This document shows positions 44,480 to 56,781 of a stretch of 64,000 nt of DNA, piece by piece. A program made the translations under genes and the position numbers. The notes beneath the pieces were generated by a model. The model did not search any database and was not told the origin of the DNA. It saw only the letters and a program-made list of their open reading frames with translations. How positions within the stretch are numbered: the stretch's first letter is position 1; the number at the start of each line of letters is the position of its first letter. This DNA comes from Notamacropus eugenii (lineage: Eukaryota > Chordata > Mammalia > Diprotodontia > Macropodidae), in NCBI RefSeq assembly GCF_028372415.1, contig NC_092872.1, positions 393,164,853 to 393,228,852 of the forward strand, written 5' to 3'.

Positions 44480-45634
44480 TACACATAGAGGTGTGTTTAT
44501 ATACACACATACATGTGTGCATATATACTTATCCCTTTCCTTTGTTATATTAAATTGCCTTCTTATTTTAATGAATTTAATCTCATGTAACCGCAAGGAA
44601 AAAACTCTAATCCCTATCCCACAGTCACATATTCCTTTCTAACATACACCTTTCTCATTGTCCCCCTCTTGCTCTCCCTCCCTTTCACCTACTCTTTCCT
44701 CCCCAACTCTGCTTCTGTCTCAGTCTCTCTCATATACCAGAAAACCTAACATGGGAGTTACATGTGCTTGTCCACAGCTCTTGAGCACAGGTTAGAAACT
44801 TTTGAGTTCTTCAGAGTGGACTTTCTCAGTTCAAGAGCTGATAACAGTTGGGCGCTGAAAGATTTCCCACAGAAGCATGAGGCAGAGGTAGACCTGCACA
44901 TGTACACTCAGTCCAAGTTAGAGAGTTCCTAAATTGCTAATTCTAGAATGGGGTCTTTCACAAGAAGATAAAGGAAATTCCTTTGAATATTGTGTTTCTT
45001 GCAGAAATGGTTAATACCTCTTGTCCCCAGGCATCTTTCTAGACAGTTCATATCTGACGGGGAAAGTGTTATTCACCAGTTCTCAAAATGTTCTTACCTC
45101 AGGGGTACTTGAAAGATTCTATGGGAAACAAGGACTTGATGAAATATCAAAGGGATGGCCCAATAGCAACCCAAAATTATATTACCTTGCATGGAGATAA
45201 CCTCATGAGTTGAGTGTTTTATATATTTTCCATATTTCTATAGGAAGTCTTGTGAGTCCTTTGTGTCTTTTTAATTCTCTGTGGTATAAAATTCTCTATA
45301 GCTTCCCATGATCAAATTGTACCTGTTATCTTGAATTCTTGTATGAGAGCTTAGGACTTTTTTTCCTCAGATTTTGGGAACAAATAGATAATAGCTATAC
45401 TAATCTTTATTTTGTAGATTTCCTGCATTGATTCAAGGTGGGGATGATAGGTCAGTGATGTGAGCCCTGAGGATGGTGCTTGGTCTAAGTAAACTCAGAA
45501 TTTGCTATGACCTAAGACAGTCATTAATAATCCTTTATGGTTATAAGTAACAAATGAAATTCCTACTCAGTGATCATTGTCAATACCATAACAAACAGCT
45601 TTTATAGAATTTGTAATAAGGTTAATGAAAAGAA

Positions 45635-45667
<33 letters not shown>

Positions 45668-46646
45668 ATGGGGGAAAGGGAAAGGATAGAACAATAGGTT
45701 GGGTTTTAAGTATATAATGCACATTTAAAAAATAATGTTATTTCCTCTTCCAGAATTAAAGAGATGGATATCCAAGATTCCAAAACTCCCCATTAGGGGG
45801 ACTGAATGGTATCAAATGCACAAACCATGGTTCCCTCTTACTAATCATGAAATTATGCATACTTTTCTCAAAAGGACAATGGAAAAGCCTATTCATTCCT
45901 TCCTTGGACCTATATTTTGTATATTCAGATACATATTGTATCTGAACTCCTATGGGGATAGCTATACTCTGCTATAAGTACGCTGTTGGCAAAGCAGAAG
46001 ATGGACTGAAACAGAGGCCTTAAGGAATGTAATTCAATCAGAAGAGGAAAAAAAGCTTCAGTATTATCATGTTATCAAACCCACAGGGGGCAAATAAGGC
46101 CAATTCCAAATGTTGCTGATGAAATCCACAATCCCTCTTCTTGGGCCCTACTCAGCTACTCATCCACTCTAGGGGAGAGCTACTTCAACATCTTCTAAAA
46201 TTTAATAGATGCTGAGAAATACACTTGACTAATTAAGTTACCAGGATTATCCTTCTCTCCCTACTCTAAAAGATAATTATTTTGTACTTTGGTTTCTTGA
46301 TTAAAATATCATAATTTTTAAGTGCATACTGCCATCACCACCAGTCTCTAACCTGTCATTCACAATCCTCCATAGTCTTTATAAGAAGTGTCTCTTCTGT
46401 AATGAACAAGGGACTTTTTGTGCTTGTAAAGAACCCAGACCTTACAGGAATTAAAATTCCAAGCCAGCAGACTGTAAAGAAAATATTAATTTCGTAACAT
46501 TCAATTTAATATCATCCAAATTTTATGATATTAACTAAATGAATGAAAGCAGACACACATAACAAACTAAGCTGCTTTTTCATGGTATGCTTCAATATAG
46601 CATAAGGGTAATATGACTTGAGATGGGGACAGAAAAAGATGACCAT
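44480..46646. other. Unassigned stretch
   Basis: Over 2 kb without a recognisable repeat family or gene, apart from alternating TG/TA sequence near 44460-44530 and (TA)n at 45638-45660. The 80-codon frame at 45735-45977 has no known domain. Confidence 0.45.
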
Positions 46647-46745
46647 ACACACACACACACACACACACACACAGAGGCAGACAGACAGACAGAAAAACAG
46701 ACAGACAGAGGAAGAGACAGAGAAAGAGGAAGGGAGAGAGAGAAT
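46647..46745. repeat. (CA)n followed by (CAGA)n and purine-rich repeat
   Basis: CA units to 46673, then GGCAGACAGACAGACAG units, then GAGGAAGAGACAGAGAAAG-type purine repeat. Confidence 0.93.
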
Positions 46746-47929
<1,184 letters not shown>

Positions 47930-48125
47930 TTGGAGAGAGAGTTGGCCTCAAAAACAAGAAGAGATAAATTCAGATTCCTCTTGTGACACATGCTTACTGT
48001 GTCACTTAACCTTTCAGTGCCCTACTCTGGGCAACACATTAAGGCTATAAGTTGCAAAGTGTGTATCAAGTTGAACTGTTAGGAGTTTCTTCATCTGCAA
48101 GTTGCCTGAATGACTGAAATCACAT
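47930..48125 (+). mobile_element. tRNA-derived SINE, 'TAAGTTGCAGAG' group
   Basis: GAGTTGGCCTCAAAAACAAG, TTGTGACACATGCTTACTG, TCAGTGCCCTACTCTGGGCA, AAGGCTATAAGTTGCAAAG and GAGTTTCTTCATCTGC. This is the best sense copy of the group in the window. Confidence 0.7.
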
Positions 48126-48614
48126 ATCTCATTCCTATTCCCTATCTTTTCCTTTTTATATTACTGGACAGACTAAAATTAGTTTTTGTTCATTGAATAC
48201 AGAATACACTTAAAGAAAATTTGATGTTTTAGATTCCGCAATGGAATTATATGAGTCACCTTTTTTTTTAATTCCCATGGAAGTTCAACCATTATTTCTT
48301 ATCTCACAAATAGGAAAGTAATTAACTTCTCTCAAATGCAGAAATAAAAAAATGTTAATACTTATGGATCTTTGTAATAGATTATATTCTGACTCTAGAC
48401 AGCACAGTGCAATTTGGTAAGAGAGAGAGAAGGGTGTAGGATGGATTGAGTCTTTCACACTAAAGGTAGAAATGAAACATCCATCAACAATATTCTTGAC
48501 TCCCAAGTTCCATTTTTGAAGCAGACATTAACTAAATCAAGGAAGAAAAGATTGAATTTTCCTTTGCATTTTGCTCTGGACTGCCACACTTATATAAAGA
48601 GATAGAGACAGGAC
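48126..48614. other. Unassigned stretch
   Basis: No recognisable gene or repeat. Confidence 0.45.
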
Positions 48615-48855
48615 ACATGATTTCACTTGTATTGGGAATTCCCAGATGGGAACTCCAAGGTGAATACTCCCTCTGCCAAAGCAGGTTGGTACCTTTTCTG
48701 AAACTTATATTGTCTGAGAGAGTTGCCTAAAGTGCTGAATGGTAAAGTAACCTTCCCAGAGTCACACAATCAGTATGTATCTGGGTTGGGCCTCGAGACC
48801 CCAGCTTCCTGCCTCTCTACCAGAATCTCCAGTCCAGCTCTTTTGCCACTTCTTA
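48615..48855 (-). mobile_element. tRNA-derived SINE, 'TAAGTTGCAGAG' group
   Basis: TTGGGAATTCCCAGATGGGA, ATACTCCCTCTGCCAAAGCA, GGTTGGTACC, GAGAGAGTTGCCTAAAGTGC and AGAGTCACACAATCAGTATG. It extends the 3' domain beyond the other copies. The 67-codon frame at 48723-48926 overlaps it and is not a gene. Confidence 0.7.
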
Positions 48856-49209
48856 ATGCTTCTTCTCTGAGGAATCACTTTAGAGATAGGAATGAACAAG
48901 TTTTATGTAAGGGTAAAGGAAAATGAAAATCAGTATGCAAAAAGTGATTCTTATATATCTATATTTGCATTAACTTAAAATTAACTTACCATAAGTATGG
49001 AGCAAATACTATTTCAAGAGAATTTTTCTACTTCAGTGGGAAAGCAAATTGTATCAACTCTATTTGTTTTACAATTTCTGTGCCTCTGAGACTGAATCTA
49101 GTAACTGTTTTGTTTTTGTTTTGAAGAAATATCTACATGCATATATACCCCTCCCCCATATCAGCTAGTTTACCAACTCTATGCTACAGTCAAATAAAAA
49201 GGCCATTTT
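48856..49209. other. Unassigned stretch
   Basis: No recognisable feature. Confidence 0.45.
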
Positions 49210-49500
49210 TATAATTTGAATAAAACAATTCAATTCAATAAATGTGTTTAGCACTTACTTTATGCAAGGCAACAGTGTGGAGCACTGCAAGTACTACGAT
49301 GAAAAGTAATATAGTCCTAACTCTCAAACAGATTACACTCTGTAGAAGGAAAATGAGACACCTATAGCAATAAGTCCTACAATTTAGAATGTGATTGAAT
49401 GCATTAGAGAAGCAGGTCAAAAATGATTTGTGAAGCATTTAATATGTTCCATGCACTGTGTTAAGCACTAGGGATATAAAAAACAGGTGAAAACAGTCCT
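49210..49500 (-). mobile_element. Two reversed L2-type 3' ends
   Basis: Copy 1 (49210-49440) reads AATTCAATTCAATAAATGTG, CTTACTTTATGCAAGGCAAC and AAACAGATTACACTCTGTAG. Copy 2 (49441-49500) reads ATGCACTGTGTTAAGCACTA and GGGATATAAAAAACAGG. They lie in the same orientation. Confidence 0.65.
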
Positions 49501-49504
49501 ACTG

Positions 49505-49625
49505 ATTATGACCGTGTGGTGCTGTGCAAATCCCTTCACCTCTTTAGACCTCAGTGTCCTCATTAAGAAAATCAAAATAAAATATTTTCAAGTTCTAATT
49601 CCTATGGTCCTATCTATAATAGGAG
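49505..49625 (+). mobile_element. MIR-related SINE fragment
   Basis: GCAAATCCCTTCACCTCTTT, GACCTCAGTGTCCTCATTAA and TTCTAATTCCTATGGTCCTA. Confidence 0.6.
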
Positions 49626-49879
49626 ATATCATTGATGAAAATCTTTAAAGGAAAGTGAGGTTCTAAACACCTTTAATCAAAAGAGGTAATATATGTATAG
49701 AGGTTTAGAAATCTTAAAATACATCAATGTTAATTATTATTTCCAAATAACAACTATTACTTCTAGAATACAACTCTATGCCTTTGCTCTATTCAACTCT
49801 ATGTGTAAGAGGTGCCATGTATAAGATATGATGCCCTACTGAGGTGTGTCTTAACTTACAGCCACACTTAAGGGCGCAG

Positions 49880-50095
49880 ATCCTTATTACAGTGTGATAT
49901 GTGTATTGTTGGTTTCGGAGTCAAAGGGTATTGGTCCAAATCTTGACTCTATCAATCAATACTTACATAAATTTGAGTTAGTCCCTTAACCTCTCTGAGT
50001 CTGAGTTTCCTCATCTTTAAAATGAGGGGGATGAACAAGATGACTTTTAAGATCACTTTCAGATTTAAATCAATGATTCTGTAACCTAAATTTTG
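49880..50095 (+). mobile_element. MIR-type SINE
   Basis: GTTGGTTTCGGAGTCAAAGG, TTAGTCCCTTAACCTCTCTG, GTTTCCTCATCTTTAAAATG, AGGGGGATGAACAAGATG and AAATCAATGATTCTGTAACC. Confidence 0.72.
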
Positions 50096-51109
50096 GAGGT
50101 TGTTTAATGGTGAAAGTGCTTAGATTGACCAAGCAACTATTCTGACAATGTTATTCTGCATTCTATTATATTCAGAACCCTCAGAATATTCTTAGCTGAA
50201 AGTATAGGAGGAAGGCACTGCACTGCTCTTAGAAGTATTACATCATTCTTGGTTCTGAGCTCCAAACCTTACTGCATCAATTTATATTCTGAAGGTTATC
50301 TTCACACCCAGAAGGGCTGCAAATGGAAGATTTTCATTTTTTTTCTTAAAGAATATTACCTTCTAGAAGCTACAATATTATATGAAATTCTTCCATTTTG
50401 AGAACTAGTTTTGCCTGAAAGTTTTGTTATCCCTGCTCAGGGGACTCTGAATTCCTTTCAGAAATCACCTTTAATTTTTCCTTGAAAATGATCTTCACAA
50501 CTCTAAGAGGCTATATTGGACTGCTTCCAAAGATGTATTTGTTCAGAATTGATTACAGCAAGGACTTATTAGTTCTAGAAGAAGGAAGACATCACTCTCT
50601 CAGTGCCCTGAAACAGACAGCTGCAACAGCAGGAATAAAGGGATTAAACTACACCAACTTTTCAGATGTCAGAGCACCTTTCACCCCTGCTACCTGCTTC
50701 AAAGTCATCACAAAGGAATAACCAGACTATTGGTCTGCAAACATTTAGAAGTAGGAGGCTAAGCTCAGATAAATGGGAGGCTGTTTCCCACTTCAAAAAA
50801 CATAGAGAAGCCCATGCATATTTGTTTCTTGTTAGAATTTCATTAAGGTCTTATTCAGATACAGTAGTATGGTGCAGAATGACCCTAGATCATTAAATTC
50901 CATGCTAATGGAACACAAGTTCTGCCAGGGCCTAAAAACCTGAAAAGATTTTAGGTATAGTCTAACAATGTTTGCTAGATTTCTTGTTTGTTCTATGAGG
51001 ATCAGCCTACTCAAGTAGAGAAACAGTAAGCACAAGAAGGCTGGTCACTAAGTGATGAATTATTTTGAACACAAAATTACTGATTACTTCTTTACTGCCT
51101 AAAAACATA
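50096..51109. other. Unassigned stretch
   Basis: About 1 kb with no recognised repeat. The 79-codon frame at 50482-50721 was examined. It has no known domain, start context or splice setting that I can support. Confidence 0.4.
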
Positions 51110-51315
51110 TTCATGTCTCCCCCTTCCTGTTCTCAGAAAATTCTCACTTAATCCATTCATCCCAGATACCTATAATCCTCATCTCTATATATTTGTTTGC
51201 TTTTTGTCTCCCATTAGACTACAAACTCATTGAGGGCAAGAGCAATCTATTACCTCTTTTTATATTCCCAGTATTTAGCACGACTGGTATGTATTAAGTG
51301 CTCACAACATAGGAG
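51110..51315 (+). mobile_element. L2 LINE 3' end
   Basis: TTAGACTACAAACTCATTGA, GGGCAAGAGCAATC, CCCAGTATTTAGCACGACTG and GTATGTATTAAGTGCTC form a sense L2 tail. Confidence 0.75.
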
Positions 51316-51955
51316 TAATATTAAATCTCTCCCTCTCTCAACCTACATATTCAATTTATTTCCATGTCTTATTGACTATGACTCACAACATCCCTCATAT
51401 ACATCCCTTTTCCCTCTGATGCTGCCAAAACTCTGGCATGACCCTGATCACTTAACACCTGAATTATTATAATATACAATCTTCTAGTTGGTCTCCCTGA
51501 GTCTATTCTCACCCTTCTCAAAGTTATCCTCCACTCAGCTACCAAAGTGATATTCCTAAAGTTCGGGTTTGATGACATTATATCCTCATTCAATAAAATC
51601 CAGTGGATCCCTATTATCTCCAAGATCTTTCAAGTGCTTCACATGCTAATAATGACTTTTATAACCTTGTCCCTCTCTAGTTTTCTGCTGCCCTTCCACT
51701 GCCCTTATGCCTTACTCCCCTTCATGTTTTCTACAACCCGGTGACTCCAGGCTCCTTGCTGATCCTCTAACAAAATATTCTATTTTCCAATTATATTCAT
51801 TTCCACTGACTGTCCCTCATGTCTAGAATGCTCTCCTGACTCATATCTACTTCTTGGCTTCCATAGTTTCCTTTATTTCTCAACTAAAAGTCCACTTTCT
51901 GCAAGAAACCTTTGCTGAGCCCTTTTAATATTAATACTGCCCTCAGAGCACTGTT
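51316..51955 (+). mobile_element. L2 LINE, split by a SINE
   Basis: CTTCTAGTTGGTCTCCCTGA, TCCTCCACTCAGCTACCAAA, CAATAAAATCCAGTGGATCC, CAACCCGGTGACTCCAGGCT, CTTGCTGATCCTCTAAC and GTCTAGAATGCTCTCCTGAC are in L2 order. Its 3' end reappears at 52340. Confidence 0.85.
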
Positions 51956-52190
51956 CCTGGATTCAGGAAAATGAGTTCAAATGTGGTCTCAGACACGTAC
52001 TAGCTATGTGAACCTGGACAAACCACTTAATTTCTATCCATCTTGATTTATTTAACAGTAAAGTCGGGATTAAATTGTGCCTACCTCCCAGGGTTATGAT
52101 GAGGATCAAATGAGGTAATATCTGTCAAACTCTTGGCACAGTACCTGGTATGTAGTAGGTACTTAAAATGTTTGTTCCTCTTCCTTTTCT
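51956..52190 (+). mobile_element. MON1/MIR-type SINE inserted in L2
   Basis: TTCAAATGTGGTCTCAGACA, GTACTAGCTATGTGAACC, CTACCTCCCAGGGTTATGAT, GAGGATCAAATGAGGTAATA and GGCACAGTACCTGGTATGTA. Confidence 0.75.
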
Positions 52191-52210
52191 AGGATTACTT
52201 CTAATTTATC

Positions 52211-52285
<75 letters not shown>

Positions 52286-52331
52286 GATAGATAGATAGAT
52301 AGATGATAGAGAGATAGAGAGAGAGAGAGAC
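52211..52331. repeat. (GATA)n microsatellite
   Basis: More than 20 AGAT units with three AATAG/GATGATAG interruptions, ending in GAGAGAGAGAGAC. Confidence 0.96.
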
Positions 52332-52339
52332 ATAGATAT

Positions 52340-52482
52340 CAGAGTTTTTTGCATACCATCTCCTCCATTGGATTAAGAGACCCTTGAGCATAAGAACTGT
52401 TTTTGCCCCTTTCTCTGTGTTTGCATTATTTAACACAGGGCCCAGCACAGAGGGACACCTAATGAGTACTTTAGAGAAGCTT
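52340..52482 (+). mobile_element. L2 LINE 3' end after SINE and GATA tract
   Basis: CTCCATTGGATTAAGAGACC, CTTGAGCATAAGAACTG, TTTGCATTATTTAACACAGG and CACAGAGGGACACCTAATGA complete the L2 begun at 51316. Confidence 0.7.
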
Positions 52483-54640
52483 CCTGGATGGAGATTCATT
52501 CCAGTTGAACTCCAAAGAGAAGACTGGAATTCATCAGGTAGGAGGAAGAGGGCACTCCAGGCATAGAGAATAGAGTAAGCATGTAAATGAAGGCATGAAA
52601 ATAACAGGAGTGAAGTAGGGAAGTGAGTAGTTCAGTTTGGCCTGGGATTAGAATACATGGAAGAGGTCATGCATCACCAGATTGTAGAGAGGTATAAATA
52701 CCAGGCAAAGGACTTCTAGTTTGATTCAGTATAGCATAGGAAGCCCAAGATTAAATATGCACATGGAAACAACTATGTACCAGCATATATGCAGAATAAA
52801 TTAAAGATAATCACAGAAGGAAGGCATAATCATTATGTGAAGTCAGGAGAGACTTCTTGCAGAAAGTGGGCTTCTGAGACTTGAAGGACACCAGAGAAGC
52901 CAAGATGTGAAGACTAAAAGAGAAAGCATGGGAGATACCTAGTGAAAATGCATGGAATTAGGCAATGAAGTGTTTTTCTAGAGGAAAAGCAAGACATCTA
53001 GAATCACAGAATTATAAAAAGCAGATAAAGATAGATAAAATATAAGAAGACTGGAAAAGTAAGAAAAGGTCAGGATACGAAGAACTTTAAAAGAAAGAGG
53101 ACTTTAAATTTGATCCTGGAAGTAATAGGGAATCATTTGAGTTTATTGGATATTAATGGTGACATCATCAAACCTAGGCTTTAGGAAGATAAATTTGACA
53201 GCTGAGTAGAGGATAACTTAGAGTAGGGAAAGACTTAAGCTAGAGAGAATAGCCAGCAAGTTATTACAATAGGGCAGGCATGAGGTGCTGAGAGCTTGAT
53301 CCAGAATGGTAGCAGCATCAGAGGAGGGAAGGGGATGTACATGAGTGATGTTACAAAGATAACATTGACAAGAAGGAAGGTTTTGGAAGAAGGAAGAAGG
53401 TTTTGAGGATGATGCCTAGGTTATGAACATGGGTGACTGGGAGGATGGTGGTGCCTTTGACAATAGTAGGGAAGTTCAGAAGGAGGAAATGTTATGGTTT
53501 TATGTATGATTTTTGTTATATTTTGTTTTAGTGTTTTTGTTGATAGTTAAGTTTAGAATTTTCAAAAAAAAAGATTAAAAGTAGGAAAAGGGCCAGTAAA
53601 ATGACAGTATCTCAAAATCCAGAATGGATAAGATTGTATAGAAGTAGATTATGCTCAGCAGTGTTGACTGTCTCAGAGAGATAAAGAACAGTGGGACTGA
53701 AAAAAAAGACCATGGGTTATTAATGACCATGGAAAGGCAAGTTTCAGTGAGTGGTAGAGATGGATACCATATTGCAAGGGAATGAAAAGAGCAGAAGATG
53801 AAAGAGTGGTAGCTTTTTCCTAATGTTAAAAAATGAAGTTAAGGAGGGAAATGTGATTATACCAGCATGGGATAGAAGTGTCAAAGAAAAAGGTTTGGTA
53901 TTTGGAGGTTTGGCTTGGTTTTTTAAAGGATTGAGGAGATATGATCATGTAAATAGATGATACATAGAGAAGGGTAGATTGAAGGAGTTTAGGGGTGGAC
54001 TCAAGAGCACGGGTAGAGAGGAATGAAGTAGGGATATTTTCTTTTCCACCAAGACAAAAATTAAGGAATAAGAATGTGTGATGTATGCTGAAAAATTTAG
54101 AGAAATAGAAAAGGGGAGCTCAGGAAGTCCTCTCAGATAGCCTTAGAAATCTCAAAAGGAGACTCACTCATTTATTGTGGAAAGGGGAGGGGTGGAATCC
54201 TTCAGTTAAGAGTCTTAGAAGTAGAAAAACATTTAGGGGATAATGAAAGATCATTAAGAGAAGAGTAGAGAAGTTGTTGATCGTTACTGAGGGGGTAGCT
54301 GAAATTAGGCATCATAAATTCGTAAGAGAAATTATTTTCTTCAGTTGTGCTTAGTAACCCAGGAAGGAAGAGTAGAAGAATCAGATTATGGGGAATATCC
54401 AGTTTTTGTGATAACAGGTTGATGTAAACAGAAGGTCCAAGGCACCAAGGGATTGTAGGACCATACAAGTGAAGGAACCTATTCAAAGCTAGTAGAACAA
54501 AGGCTAAAACTTTCTTAATTCTGAGATAATAACTTTTTGCACTATACCACATTGTTCTCAGTAGAAACAGAGTTGGAAGGTGAAAAATGAAAGAAAATGG
54601 CAATAAAATAGATAGCATCAGATTATGTATAATACACAGA
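52483..54640 (-). mobile_element. L2 LINE(s), antisense, about 2.1 kb
   Basis: Two collinear antisense starts are visible. One is at about 52483-52760 (GAAGCTTCCTGGATGGAG, GGGCACTCCAGGCATAGAG). The other runs from about 52761 onward (TATGTACCAGCATATATGC, GAGAGACTTCTTGCAGAAAG, AGAAGACTGGAAAAGTAAG, TTGACAGCTGAGTAGAGGAT, GAGGTGCTGAGAGCTTG, GTGACTGGGAGGATGGTGGT). About 53560-54640 then covers antisense ORF2. The 138-codon frame at 54202-54618 reads L2 ORF2 decay in the sense direction. This is the longest L2 block in the window. Confidence 0.8.
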
Positions 54641-54724
54641 TCTTCAGTAACATTAAGTTTATTGATCTTCCATGATCAGGACACTAGAGAAGAGTATTCT
54701 CAGAAAAGAAGTCTATGCAGCAAA

Positions 54725-56009
54725 AAGAATTCTAGAAACTAAGAGTTAGAAGGAACCACAGACATCATCAGATGCAGTTCAACCTGAAGAAGAATCCCTT
54801 ATATATTATCCCAACAAGTAGTCACCCAGACACTGCTTGAAGACCTCCAGTAATGTGGAATGCACTACCTCCAAAGACAGTCCATTTCACTAATGAATAA
54901 CTTATTTGTTAAGAAAACAGCTTGCTTTGTTTTGTTTTGCTTTTTCTTAAATTAAGTCAAAATCTAGGTCACAGGGACTCGTTGTCACTAGTTGTGACCT
55001 CTGAGGGAAAAGCAAAAGAAATTTCTTTCCCCTAAGATAGCACCTGATACCAAAAAAACTTTTCTCAAGGTCTATCCATCCCCAAGTCTTTTGGCCTCCC
55101 AGTTATTTATCTCAGGATTTTGAACTGATTTTCAATACTACATGGTTTTGATATACTAGACAACCTCTTCTTGAAACATTTTAACATCCCATGAGCCTTA
55201 CTCAAATGTGGCTCCCCAGAACTAAATACAATATGCATAGCATATCAAAATTATCCCTCCCCTCCTCATTGACAATATATTAACATAAAATCGCAACTAA
55301 TTTGTGTATATGTGTGTATTTACTACCATTCTGCACTATTCATGTTTAGCATAAATTTTACTAAAACCTCAAGGTTTTTTTCACATGGCCTGATATGTAC
55401 CAGTATTTCTTTCCTTCATCCTATAATTGGCAGGTGATTGTTTTAACTCATGTTGGACTCTGCATTTAATAATCAGGATAAGTATAATCTTATCAAGCTT
55501 ATCAAGATTTCATTTGATATCTCTTCTAGCAACCCCTTTTAGTTTCATATTGCCTGCAAACTTGGAATGTGAGTCATCTATACAATCATCTCAGTTATTT
55601 ATTATTATTTTTGAGTGAACAAAACTTAGTTGGAGACAAAGCCACAAAACAGTTCATTAGAGAAATCTTTCTGGGCTAGCATCTTTGCATTAAGCACCAT
55701 TCTTTCAGTCCTTTAATTCAACCATTATGAAACCCAAAAAACTGTGCTATCACCCAGACCTCATTTCTTCATCTTGTATAGAGACTATCAAGAGACTGAG
55801 ATAAATAGCTTGCTAATATCTAGGTATACTATTCATGAGGTACTCTGTATTTACCTAATAGTAATTGTTCTTCACAAGCCTGTGTTGACTTGAGGTGAGC
55901 ACTATTTCCCAAACTAAGTGCTCAGAACATATCCCTTCAATAATGCATTTTGGAATTTTGCCAAGAATTGAAGTCAAGATTACTGACCAATAAGTCAAAA
56001 ATTCTACCT
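54725..56009 (-). mobile_element. L3/CR1 LINE, antisense, first segment
   Basis: The reversed 3' region reads GCTTGAAGACCTCCAGTAAT, TGGAATGCACTACCTCC, GTGGCTCCCCAGAACTAAAT, TTTGATATCTCTTCTAGC, ATTGCCTGCAAACTTGGAAT and CACAAGCCTGTGTTGACTTG. It ends at GTCAAAAATTCTACC, where an L1 derivative has inserted. The 3' end is at the left. Confidence 0.75.
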
Positions 56010-56662
56010 ACTGAGGCAGAACCTGATGGCAGAGTAAAAACAGGGACCTCCCTGAGCCCTCCTTCCAAATTCCTGCAAAAAAAACCTGCAAAAAAAGTCT
56101 TTAAACAAATTCTAGAGCTGCAGAACACACAAAATGATGGAGTGAAACAAATCTCCAGCCCAACCTGTAAGGTTGACAGCAAGCATCTGTTACTGGGGAG
56201 CAATAGGGCTGGGAGCAAGCAAAGCAGAGCACAGTCTAGCATGGGCTGTACCAACACAGACAAGGCTGGTGCAGGTCTTAGGGGACTGAATAACTGAGAG
56301 CTGTGACAGTTTCTAGGCTTCTCAACCCACAAACGCCAAAGACATCATAAAAGGTCAGTGCGAAAATTCTGTTGGACCTGTGTGGGGGAAGGGCACGGTC
56401 CTACTGGGGTCAGGGACAGAGGAGGAGGTGGTGCCAGCACCAGCAGTATAAAAATCTCTTTTGCCCTACAACAAAATAAGGGGGAAAGGAATGGGTGGGG
56501 GGGGGTTAGAATGGAGGGCAGATTGGGGGAAAGGGTAATTAGAATGCATGCCATACTGGGGAGGGGGAGGAATTTTGGAACTCAAAATCTTGTAGAAATG
56601 AATGTTGAAAACTAAAAATTAATTAATTTTAAAAATAAAAAATAAAATAATATTTAAAAGAA
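56010..56662 (+). mobile_element. Internally deleted L1: 5'UTR joined to 3'UTR
   Basis: The left part (56010 to about 56475) matches marsupial L1 5'UTR: CTGAGGCAGAACCTGATGGC, GTAAAAACAGGGACCTCC, TTCTAGAGCTGCAGAACAC, AATCTCCAGCCCAACC, TGCCAGCACCAGCAG. The right part (about 56480-56662) matches L1 3'UTR: ATTGGGGGAAAGGGTAATTA, GAATGCATGCCATACTGGGG, GAACTCAAAATCTTGTAG, then an A-rich tail. Flanking AAAAATTCTACCT and AAAAAATCTACTT look like a target-site duplication, so the fused unit retrotransposed as one piece. ORF1 and ORF2 are absent. The frames at 55950-56615 are UTR sequence. Family identity is from memory. Confidence 0.65.
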
Positions 56663-56663
56663 G

Positions 56664-56781
56664 AAAAAATCTACTTTCTTTTGAAAATCAGGACATTTTC
56701 CCTCTTTGATCTTAGAGCATCTCTCCCATTCTCCAGGATTCTTCAAAGATTACCAACAGAATCTGAAAAATCACATCTATA
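56664..56781 (-). mobile_element. L3/CR1 LINE, antisense, second segment
   Basis: CTACTTTCTTTTGAAAATCA, GGACATTTTCCCTCTTTGAT, CATCTCTCCCATTCTCCAGG and CTTCAAAGATTACC continue the L3 directly after the L1 derivative. It is interrupted again at about 56781 by the SEC61B retrocopy. Confidence 0.75.

Noticed and set aside
50482-50721. 79-codon frame in repeat-free DNA
   Set aside because: No domain, homologue or splice context that I can recognise; its length is within chance for AT-rich DNA.
52211-52331. CRISPR-like regularly spaced repeat
   Set aside because: It is a plain (GATA)n microsatellite with no unique spacers.
54202-54618. 138-codon minus-strand frame as a gene
   Set aside because: It reads along the sense direction of an L2 ORF2 region with no intact domain.
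55937-56615. Frames of 85-131 codons on both strands with a GC-rich look, suggestive of a CpG-island exon
   Set aside because: The richer composition is that of an L1 5'UTR. The segment is flanked by a target duplication and followed by an L1 3' end.
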